Origin: Undibacterium umbellatum
Lineage (GTDB): Bacteria > Pseudomonadota > Gammaproteobacteria > Burkholderiales > Burkholderiaceae_D
Reading direction: 5' to 3'
Length of the DNA: 64,000 nucleotides
Assembly: GCF_014284125.1 (NCBI RefSeq)
Contig: NZ_JACOFX010000004.1
Span: 1-64,000 of the forward strand
This document shows, one piece after another, positions 7,017 through 14,037 of the stretch. A model generated the notes under the pieces. That model worked only from the letters and a program-made list of their open reading frames with translations. It made no database searches and was not told the origin of the DNA. A program made the position numbers and the translations under genes. Every line of letters starts with the position of its first letter. The stretch's first letter is position 1.

Positions 7017-9326
7017 ATGAAATTATTCAAACAAATTTCTTGCACACTATTCTGTGCAATTTTGCTTTCCGCTTGTGGCGGTGGTGGCGGTGGCAGTGCG
7101 CCTGGTAACGGCGGCGGCAGTAGCGGCGGTAGCTCGTCCAACACCGGGAACAATAGTAATCCGGCTGGGGACTGGCTCACTTTTAATCCTGCACAAGTAG
7201 ATATTACCGTCTATGAAGGGGAAAGTCTGCCGGTGAATATCGTCGGTACGGCAACGAAGACATTTGCTAAAACCATCAACATTGCGATCGTTGACAATGT
7301 TGGCGTGATCACGCCCAACACCGGTGTTTCGGCAATAACGCCAATGCAATACCGAGTGACGCTCAATAGCAATCCGGGATTAAAGCCCGGTGTCTATAGC
7401 TCGCAGATTTTAGTACGGCTGTGTGAAGATGATCCCAGGGTCTGCAACGTGCCATTTCAAGGCTCGCCTTGGACCTTGCCCTATAAAATCACCGTCAAAG
7501 CCAAGGCAGATGCTACCCAGCGTGTAAGCATTTCGCCAGCAAGCATTGATTTATCAGGCAATGAGGGCGACAATCTTCCTATGAAGATCAGCGTCAAACC
7601 AGGTCAAGACCTTCCGGCATCGTTCAATGTCGGTATCGTCGACAAGGACAAGTTGACTTACTCCTCATCGAATATGGGGTTCCAATATAAACCAAATCAA
7701 GAATACAACGCTGATTTTGTAGTGCGGCCCAATCTGCTGCCGGGGACATACTCAGGCCAGTTTGAAGTCAGAATTTGCGTCGACGATCCGAACTATTGCA
7801 GCCAGCCTCTGGCCGGTTCTCCCTGGATAGTTCCTTATAAGTTCACGCTCAAATCAAAAGCAGCCGGAATTACTTTAAATATCAATAGCTTGCCTTCTGT
7901 ACTGGATTTTACCTACTACGAAGGAGAAACCAGGCAGTTCAGCATTTCTGCAGAATCTGTGACGGATATTGGTAAGCCTGTTAATCTTGGCATTTACGAT
8001 TCAGCGCGCAATTCGACAGTTAAGAGCAGCAATAAAGTCTCCAATACGAAGACCATTGCGACGTTGGAAACAAGCCCGGCTTTGAAGGCGGGTGTTTATA
8101 ACAGCACGCTGGAAGTACGTACCTGTGTCGATGATCCAATTGACTGTAAATGGCCGTTCAACGGCTCACCTCGCCAAATCCCTTTAAAGATTACAGTACG
8201 CTCCAACACCAATTTAACGCCGTTGAAATCCTTGCCGCAGGTCAGCAGCTGGAGCACATTCCAGGGCAATGCGGCGCATAGTGGTTATGTACCTGCGAGC
8301 TTCTATCCCAGCAATTTCTTAAGGCGCTGGAATTGGACACCTGCTAGTGCCGGCTTCCTGTCTGACATCAGCATAGAAAACGGTGTGGTCTTTCTTAACA
8401 AGACCAGTGCCACTTACCCAAGCGGTGTCTATGAATTGACCGCGCTGAACGAAAGCAATGGACAAGTTCTGTGGAAAACACCGATGGGAAAGCTGTCCAA
8501 AGCCAACGCGCCGGCGGCTGGATCAGGCAAGGTTTTCGTGACTTCAACAGGGCATAGTGATACGTTTTTCTGGGTATTCGACCAGGCCACTGGTGCTTTG
8601 CTCAACAAGATTGCGATGAACTCACAGTGGGAAACCTATCTTGCGCCGACTGTCTATGGCAATGAAGTGTTTACTGAAAGTGGCTACTACGGCGGGATGA
8701 GTAAGTACAGTATCGGCGAACAAAAAATATCGTGGGGAATTGGCCTGCCACAATATGATACCTGGACCCCTGCGGTCGATGCCAATTTTGCCTACACCTA
8801 TCTGTCTGGCAGTTTGCATGCAGTCAGCAAAGCGGATGGAAAAGTCGCCTATACTATCAAGAACCCTGATTTTTCCTGGGCGGGTTATGGTGGATCAACG
8901 CCGGTTCTGTCCGAAAGAAATATGGCATTTGTCAGCGGCAATGGTCTGCAAGCTTTTGATCTGAGCAAGCAAACCCGCGCCTGGAGTGTCACTGGCAACA
9001 TCTCAGCTGCCCCAGCTTATGCCAAGGATGTGGTCTTTGTTCTCAATGCCAATGGGACTGTACTTGAGGCACGCTCTGCACAAACTGGCAGCCTGGTATG
9101 GATGGCGAGTGCGCTGTCTTCAGACAATGTTTCTCGTAACTTTAGAAATATGGTGGTGACTGATAATCTGGTGTTCATCAGCTCCGGCAATAACACACTT
9201 GCGATTGACATCAAAACCCGTCAAGTCGTCTGGGAACACCCATTCGGTGGCTCACTCGCTATCTCAGATCGCGGCGTTTTGTATATCAAAGGCGATAGTC
9301 GTATTGAGGCGATCAATCTTCAATAA
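7017..9326 (+). CDS. Large lipoprotein: three Ig-like repeats plus PQQ-like beta-propeller
   Basis: A 769-residue protein. The lipoprotein signal ends LLSAC (Cys 20), followed by a Gly/Ser/Asn linker (21-50). Residues 52-160, 168-275 and 280-393 are three copies of a beta-sandwich module. Each ends with a conserved two-cysteine motif of the form RxCxDDPxxCxxPxxGSPxxxPxKxTV (for example RICVDDPNYCSQPLAGSPW). A spacer (SWSTFQGNAAHSGYVPASF, the signature that opens many PQQ-like propellers) leads into an eight-bladed-type propeller (about 410-769) with blades such as ALNESNGQVLWKTPMG and AIDIKTRQVVWEHPFGG. No quinoprotein catalytic residues are apparent, so it is probably a binding or assembly scaffold at the outer membrane. 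It is isolated, plus-strand, in the minus-strand island. Confidence 0.8.
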   Translation: MKLFKQISCTLFCAILLSACGGGGGGSAPGNGGGSSGGSSSNTGNNSNPAGDWLTFNPAQVDITVYEGESLPVNIVGTATKTFAKTINIAIVDNVGVITPNTGVSAITPMQYRVTLNSNPGLKPGVYSSQILVRLCEDDPRVCNVPFQGSPWTLPYKITVKAKADATQRVSISPASIDLSGNEGDNLPMKISVKPGQDLPASFNVGIVDKDKLTYSSSNMGFQYKPNQEYNADFVVRPNLLPGTYSGQFEVRICVDDPNYCSQPLAGSPWIVPYKFTLKSKAAGITLNINSLPSVLDFTYYEGETRQFSISAESVTDIGKPVNLGIYDSARNSTVKSSNKVSNTKTIATLETSPALKAGVYNSTLEVRTCVDDPIDCKWPFNGSPRQIPLKITVRSNTNLTPLKSLPQVSSWSTFQGNAAHSGYVPASFYPSNFLRRWNWTPASAGFLSDISIENGVVFLNKTSATYPSGVYELTALNESNGQVLWKTPMGKLSKANAPAAGSGKVFVTSTGHSDTFFWVFDQATGALLNKIAMNSQWETYLAPTVYGNEVFTESGYYGGMSKYSIGEQKISWGIGLPQYDTWTPAVDANFAYTYLSGSLHAVSKADGKVAYTIKNPDFSWAGYGGSTPVLSERNMAFVSGNGLQAFDLSKQTRAWSVTGNISAAPAYAKDVVFVLNANGTVLEARSAQTGSLVWMASALSSDNVSRNFRNMVVTDNLVFISSGNNTLAIDIKTRQVVWEHPFGGSLAISDRGVLYIKGDSRIEAINLQ

Positions 9327-9758
9327 AGTGATCGGTAAGTTGTAGCATTTCATCCTTGGCTAAGTTGCATTTTCTTGGCCAGGGAGGTTCAACATTGTCA
9401 CGGTGCGTGTGACGTCACATCGACACCCTGGGCGTGTTGAGGTCTCTTTCAGATAAAGCATTTCCGCAGTATCGGTATCGCGGCCCTGGAAAAACGGGGC
9501 AGCGAAAAACTGGGTCTGGTCTCTTAAGCAAACATTCTAAGTCATTGATTTTCAATGAGTAAATTCTCGTGTTTGCTTGGGCGCGATTTTCGGCAGTGAG
9601 TCGATTACTATGCTTGCATTACGACAATTCTAAACTAAGAAAATGTATGAATGCAAAACCTGACCCTATCTTTTCGTTTTCGTGATCCCATCTCGATAAA
9701 AACTTGACGGGAACCATAGAACCTAATGGGTGACACCGGTTTTGTTTGAAACATCCGA
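9327..9758. other. Spacer with inverted R3 and R2
   Basis: R3 lies inverted at 9511-9610 and is joined to a direct R2 at 9612-9666. A short R1-end fragment (CTAATGGGTGACACCGG) follows near 9722. A 10-bp palindrome GTGACGTCAC sits at 9409-9418. No supported gene. Confidence 0.6.
9511..9666 (-). repeat. Inverted R3 joined to direct R2
   Basis: The reverse complement of R3 (CTTAAGCAAACATTCTAAGT to CAGTGAGTCGATTACTATG) precedes R2 (CTTGCATTACGACAATTCTA to GAATGCAAAACCTGACCC). In the copies at 1919-2069 and 10853-10996 the order is R2 then R3, both direct, so one half has been flipped here. Confidence 0.7.
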
Positions 9759-10811
9759 TTACACTTCGCTAATCGGAGCTACACATGCTTCAAATTGATA
9801 CTTTCGATAGCCTTTCAAGGACAAATCTTTTTCAATCACGTCGTCTTTTTTCTTTCCACCATTGAAAAAAGTAATTCCACGCAAAGACGAGGGCATTTTT
9901 GCAGAAATAAATGCGTCATAATCCAGCGCCGTTCGAAAAAGCCATAATTGCTCTAACTTAGGTAATCCTTCAAAGCCATCAATACGGCTCAATGTTTTGC
10001 ATGTCGAGATATAAATATCTCTCAGCAAAGGATTCTCGCCTAGCTTTAAGCTATCTAATTGAATTTGACCTGATATTTCCAATTTTTCCAACCTGGGAAA
10101 TCTACCGATATCCCCAAGTTCTTTCAGTCCTCGCACTCTCATGATTCTCAATTCTCTTAATTCTGGTGCCTCAATTTCCGCAATTGATTCATAACCTCCA
10201 AATTGAACTGACAGATCTTGTAAATTTCGAATTTTTGACACAAAGCTTAAGTCAAGCGTATTTTTTATTTGGAGTAATGATAAATTACGGAGTTTCGGTA
10301 ATTGCGTGATGACATCAATATTTTTGAATTGCCCTCCCGTACCAAAATCGCGTAACTTCTGATATTTTCTTAAATGAATCAAGTCAATATTTGATTTTTT
10401 GTTTTCGCCTATGAAAAGGGTATCTAATCCGTGAAGAGCTTCAATAGATAATATATCTGGGACATCAAACCCAGATGCGCCTAGGTTCAATTCTTTTAAA
10501 TTACTCAAATATGAAAGATCGCAAATATTAATGCAATTATTCATGCCATCAATAATGACATTTGTCGCTTCTGGAATAGACCGTAGTATGGACGCATTAA
10601 ATTGCTCACCAAAATGTCCCCAAAAACGTATCTGAAGGTCAGGGCCTATCAATTTTGCTGCTTGATTTAATTCCGCAAGTAATTCAGGTGAGCAGGACGA
10701 CGTCGAGCCAAATTGAATGACGACACGCCACCCCGGGGAAATCAAATTTTTAATCTCAGTTATATCAATCGCCCGAGGGCTTTCGATTCGATGATAGCAA
10801 TACATTTTCAT
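9759..10811 (-). CDS. Leucine-rich-repeat-like protein
   Basis: About 350 residues from the ATG at 10811, or 348 from the next ATG at 10805, which has the better GGAG spacing. The frame is open to 10856. There is no signal peptide. From about residue 95 to 310 it is a run of roughly 22-26-residue repeats with spaced leucines and isoleucines: LSNLKELNLGASGF, LPKLRNLSLLQIKNTLD, IRNLQDLSVQFGGY, APELRELRIMRVRGLKEL, FPRLEKLEISGQIQLDSL, LPKLEQLWLF. This is a curved LRR solenoid of the irregular type common in bacterial cytoplasmic proteins, normally used for protein binding. Partner unknown. It stands alone among repeats like the other island genes. Confidence 0.7.
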   Translation of the reverse strand: MKMYCYHRIESPRAIDITEIKNLISPGWRVVIQFGSTSSCSPELLAELNQAAKLIGPDLQIRFWGHFGEQFNASILRSIPEATNVIIDGMNNCINICDLSYLSNLKELNLGASGFDVPDILSIEALHGLDTLFIGENKKSNIDLIHLRKYQKLRDFGTGGQFKNIDVITQLPKLRNLSLLQIKNTLDLSFVSKIRNLQDLSVQFGGYESIAEIEAPELRELRIMRVRGLKELGDIGRFPRLEKLEISGQIQLDSLKLGENPLLRDIYISTCKTLSRIDGFEGLPKLEQLWLFRTALDYDAFISAKMPSSLRGITFFNGGKKKDDVIEKDLSLKGYRKYQFEACVAPISEV

Positions 10812-10852
10812 ACTCCATAAAACTGCAAGAGGCGGGCAGGTCTCCTTAAGAA

Positions 10853-10996
10853 ACATTACGACTATTCCAGGCTAAAAAAATGTATGCATATAAGCGCAGT
10901 AATCGGCTCTCTGTCGAAAATCGGGTCGAAGCAAAAATTATGATTTATTCATATAAAATCCATGACTTAGAATGTTTTCTTAAGAGAGCTGCCCCC
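10853..10996 (+). repeat. Composite repeat R2-R3, second direct copy
   Basis: R2 (10853-10894, degenerate, ATTACGACTATTCCAGGCTA) joined to R3 (10893-10996, AATCGGCTCTCTGTCGAAAA to GACTTAGAATGTTTTCTTAA). Same order and orientation as at 1919-2069. It fills most of the gap between two minus-strand genes. Confidence 0.75.
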
Positions 10997-11005
10997 AGTT
11001 TCCGA

Positions 11006-11329
11006 TTAAACTACCGGATGAAAAACCACCTGCACAAGTTTATTTTCCAACTCGAGAAACTCAATGTTTTCCAGCAGTTCAGGATCATATAGCGGCGCCA
11101 GTAAAAACAATTTTTGACAAGTAAAAAATATTCTTAGTTGTAAGAATGAAAAGGCAATCCAATCAAATACTGATGGATTGGATACATCAGTCCATCGAGC
11201 AAGAAAGTGTCGGAATAACTTTACCTCCGCACCAGACATTATGATAGTGATCGCATACTTTCGGTCTGCGGTTTCCATAATTCTATAAATTTCCCGGATG
11301 CTCGTCTTTTTTTGGGTAACGTTATTCAT
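11006..11329 (-). CDS. Hypothetical small protein
   Basis: A 107-residue protein with no signal peptide or lipobox. It contains an amphipathic, phenylalanine-rich middle (FDWIAFSFLQLRIFFTC) and a leucine/glutamate-rich tail. No recognisable family and no clear ribosome-binding site before the ATG at 11329. It lies just upstream of the Sel1-like gene on the same strand with a 73-bp AT-rich gap, and R3 follows its 3' end almost immediately. Coding status is plausible by composition only. Confidence 0.4.
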   Translation of the reverse strand: MNNVTQKKTSIREIYRIMETADRKYAITIIMSGAEVKLFRHFLARWTDVSNPSVFDWIAFSFLQLRIFFTCQKLFLLAPLYDPELLENIEFLELENKLVQVVFHPVV

Positions 11330-11402
11330 TAAAAATTAAATAATTTAAAAAAATCAATGAAACTTTACTTGAAGGTAGGCGTTGTTGAAAACATCTTGAT
11401 TA

Positions 11403-11903
11403 TCAGGGCTGGCGAATAACTTCAGCCTTGTTACGATCGTCATTCATCCATTTCAATGCATTTTGTTTTGGATACCTGGCTTGAGAAACACCATTCTGTT
11501 CGGCCAACTCTAACCAGCGTAGCGCTTCAATATAACTTGTCCTTGTTCTATCTCTCTGCAAAACAGAGCCAAGATTATACTGAGCAATAGGATTTCCTCT
11601 ATGCGCAGAAATTCTGAGCCAATACACCGTTTTATCAAAGTTCTTACCCGCTATATCGTAATACATCCCCAAAGCGTTAGCTGCCCACATGTCTCCAGTT
11701 TGCGCTTTTGCGATTAAGTCATTAAGTTCTATTTTTGATAAGCGCAGATTATCCACGACATACGCTTTGGACGACTTTTCTCTTTTGGATATACTCTGTC
11801 TATCAAGTAAAGTGCGGTTCTCTTTATTGGACAATAAAACATGATCAGCAAATGAATTTGAAGATACGAAAAAAAGAATGCTCATAAAAATAATACTTTT
11901 CAT
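11403..11903 (-). CDS. Exported Sel1-repeat protein
   Basis: A 166-residue protein with AGGGA six bases before the ATG. The signal peptide is MKSIIFMSILFFVSSNSFAD (cleavage after SFA). Residues 65-140 carry Sel1-like (TPR-related) repeats: AQTGDMWAANALGMYYDIAG, then KNFDKTVYWLRISAHRGNPI and AQYNLGSVL, then YIEALRWLELAEQNG. Such repeats mediate protein contacts in periplasmic or secreted proteins. With fewer than three full repeats it is short for the family. It is the last small gene of the island before the glycan locus. Confidence 0.7.
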   Translation of the reverse strand: MKSIIFMSILFFVSSNSFADHVLLSNKENRTLLDRQSISKREKSSKAYVVDNLRLSKIELNDLIAKAQTGDMWAANALGMYYDIAGKNFDKTVYWLRISAHRGNPIAQYNLGSVLQRDRTRTSYIEALRWLELAEQNGVSQARYPKQNALKWMNDDRNKAEVIRQP

Positions 11904-12081
11904 ATCAATTCCCTCGCCTACATGTATACATGACGAATTTACCGGATTTACTTAAACATTGGTATTTTTGATCGGCATCGTCGCGCCCGTTATGAAATGA
12001 ACGCCATCTGAACGACACAGAATATGGGGACACAAAAAATGGCGTCAGGTCTCTTAAGAAAACACGTTGAAACATAGATTT

Positions 12082-12128
12082 TTTACATGACGGCAATTCT
12101 ACGCCAAGAAATGCATGGATATAAAATC
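12082..12128 (+). repeat. Degenerate R2, last copy seen
   Basis: TTTTACATGACGGCAATTCT to AAATGCATGGATATAAAATC. It is preceded by a short R3 end (GGTCTCTTAAGAAAACACG). No R2, R3 or R1 copy was noticed to the right of this point. Confidence 0.55.
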
Positions 12129-12339
12129 TGCCCTCAACTTTGTTGAGCAATATGTGCCATGTTCTTGATTGATTTGCTTTTCATTCTTGCGATAGACCTG
12201 GTCATCTTCAAGTGTTTCCATCTATCTGTCCCTCAGCTTCAAGCATGTTGTAGCTTGATCGTACAAGCTTCAATTTCTGTCAGTGTTTTGTCAGGCTGTG
12301 CCCATCGATGCGGTGTTGTCGTCTTTTGATACACGACAT

Positions 12340-12369
12340 GCGTGCGATTGCGCTGCGTCAATCGCACGC
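12340..12369 (-). terminator. Hairpin after the halogenase gene
   Basis: GCGTGCGATTG and CAATCGCACGC form a perfect 11-bp stem with an 8-base loop, about 30 bases beyond the halogenase stop. There is no clear T-run, so terminator activity is uncertain. Confidence 0.5.
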
Positions 12370-12398
12370 TGCTGACTAATCCAAAAATCAGTATCCAC

Positions 12399-13919
12399 TC
12401 ATTGCGCTGCAGCCTTCCAGTAGCGGTCTATCCATTGCTGGTGCGTGGGCATGGCGGAGACGGCGTGCAGGAAGGTGGTGCGCATGCCTTCGACGTAGTC
12501 GAGCAGTTTGTCTTCGGGCATGTCGTCGACGATGGGGTGATAGCCTTGCGGAGTGATGCGCTGACCCAGCATGACCTGGACCCAGCTTGGTAGCGCGAAG
12601 AAATCTTCGCCGTTGCGGAAGTAGCGACCATCGTAGCGGAACAGGTCTATCGCCTCGCGCAAGCTGTCGGGGATTTCCATGGTGCGGCAATGGTTCCAGA
12701 ACGGTGTGTCGGTGCGTTCTGTGGCGTGGTAGTGCAGGACCAGGAAATCGCGGATACGTTCGTATTCTGTCACGGATTCACGGTTGTAGCGTTCGGCCAG
12801 CAGCGGATTGAAATCACGTTTGGGGAACAGGCTCAGCAAGCGGGTTATGCCGGACTGGGCCAGGTAGATGCTGGTTGATTCCAGTGGTTCGAGGAAGCCA
12901 CTGGCCAGACCCAAGGCGACTACATTCTTGTTCCAGAATTTCTTGCGCATGCCGGTGGTGAATTGTAGCTGGCGCGGCTCGGCCAGCGCCTTGCCGTCGA
13001 GGTTGGCCAACAGGGTTGCAGCGGCTTCGTCGTCACTGATGTGCTGACTTGAATAGACGTAGCCATTGCCCACCCGGTACTGGAGCGGGATGCGCCATTG
13101 CCAGCCTGCGGCACGTGCGGTGGCGCGCGTGTAGGGGGTGATAGGATCGACACTTTCACTCGGTACTGCCAGTGCGCGGTCGCAGGGCAGGTAATGTGTC
13201 CAGTCGAGGTAGCCAGTCTTGAGTGTTTGCTCTATCAACAGGGCGCGAAAGCCGGAGCAATCGATGAACAATTCGCCATCGACGACTGCGCCGCTGTCCA
13301 GGGTCAGCGATTCGACAAAGCCATCGTGGGCGCGCTGTTTAATGCCAATCACCTTGCCTTCGATGCGTTGCACGCCACGGCTTTCTGCCAGTTCACGCAA
13401 ATAGCGGGCATACAGTGTGGCGTCGAAATGATAGGCGTAGGCGATGTCGGCCAGGGGGGAATTGGGTGCAGCATTATGGTCGCGGGGTGCGAACTTGCCG
13501 CGTGGTGCCATCACGGTCTGTGGCGAGTAGTCGCCGATGGGTGCGGCGCGGCCAGACAGAAAAAGCTTGAGCCAGAATTGGTGAAATGGCAGTGGGCCCA
13601 GTGAGCGACCGATGGCACCAAAACCGTGGATATAGCTGTCGCCGATGCGGCCCCAGTCATTGAATTGTATGCCGAGCTTGATGGTGCCTTGTGTGCGTTT
13701 GACAAACTCGGCTTCGTCTATGCCCAGCGATTGTCCATTGAATAGCCTGATGTGCGGGACGCTGGCCTCACCGACGCCAACGATGCCTATCTCTTCAGAT
13801 TCGACCAGGCGTATGGTGGCACCCTTGCCCAGGTAGGTGGCCAGAGCAGTAGCCGCCATCCAGCCCGCGCTGCCGCCACCAACGATGGTGATATTGCTGA
13901 TACGCTTGTTGCTTGTCAT
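12399..13919 (-). CDS. Tryptophan-halogenase-like flavoprotein of a glycan locus
   Basis: A 506-residue protein of the flavin-dependent tryptophan halogenase family. The FAD-binding GGGSAGW is at 14-20 and GVGEASVP at 48-55. A lysine sits at residue 81 (GTIKLGIQF), the place of the catalytic lysine in PrnA-type halogenases. The halogenase signature W-x-W-x-I-P is present as WQWRIP (273-278), followed by EPLESTSIYL, so the catalytic apparatus looks intact. No signal peptide: cytoplasmic. RBS GGGAGG precedes the ATG. It follows the TonB receptor on the same strand across a terminator-like hairpin. Paralogues of this family recur beside TonB receptors in carbohydrate loci of Proteobacteria, where their substrate is not known to me. 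No dedicated flavin reductase gene is nearby. Confidence 0.85.
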   Translation of the reverse strand: MTSNKRISNITIVGGGSAGWMAATALATYLGKGATIRLVESEEIGIVGVGEASVPHIRLFNGQSLGIDEAEFVKRTQGTIKLGIQFNDWGRIGDSYIHGFGAIGRSLGPLPFHQFWLKLFLSGRAAPIGDYSPQTVMAPRGKFAPRDHNAAPNSPLADIAYAYHFDATLYARYLRELAESRGVQRIEGKVIGIKQRAHDGFVESLTLDSGAVVDGELFIDCSGFRALLIEQTLKTGYLDWTHYLPCDRALAVPSESVDPITPYTRATARAAGWQWRIPLQYRVGNGYVYSSQHISDDEAAATLLANLDGKALAEPRQLQFTTGMRKKFWNKNVVALGLASGFLEPLESTSIYLAQSGITRLLSLFPKRDFNPLLAERYNRESVTEYERIRDFLVLHYHATERTDTPFWNHCRTMEIPDSLREAIDLFRYDGRYFRNGEDFFALPSWVQVMLGQRITPQGYHPIVDDMPEDKLLDYVEGMRTTFLHAVSAMPTHQQWIDRYWKAAAQ

Positions 13920-13938
13920 TGCGCCTCCCAGAAAAAAC

Positions 13939-13966
13939 GGCAGTGGCCGCTTGGTCGGCCACTGCC
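13939..13966 (-). terminator. Attenuator-like hairpin between receptor and halogenase
   Basis: GGCAGTGGCC and GGCCACTGCC form a perfect 10-bp stem with an 8-base loop. On the minus strand it is followed by GTTTTTTC, the form of a Rho-independent terminator. It lies between the receptor stop (14038) and the halogenase RBS, so it probably lowers halogenase expression relative to the receptor. Confidence 0.75.
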
Positions 13967-14037
13967 TGTAAAAACCTTCCCCGGCCTGACGGCGCGGGGA
14001 GGTGGCGGGTAATACTGTTAGATGAGAAACTGATCGA

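Larger units (their letters stand above)
11904..12398. other. Spacer at island/glycan-locus boundary
   Basis: Holds the last R3/R2 fragment (12046-12128) and, near the halogenase end, an 11-bp perfect hairpin (12340-12369). No supported gene between; a minus-strand frame of 81 codons (12150-11905) runs through the repeat and is not convincing. Confidence 0.55.

Noticed and set aside
811..12128. R2/R3 repeats as a CRISPR array
   Set aside because: Copies are irregularly spaced, separated by genes, of varying length and without uniform spacers.
252..12150. Small-gene array as an integron cassette array
   Set aside because: No GTTRRRY/RYYYAAC cores typical of attC sites were seen and no integrase is present.
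11905..12150. 81-codon minus-strand frame before the glycan locus
   Set aside because: Runs through R2/R3 fragments and lacks a ribosome-binding site or conserved pattern.
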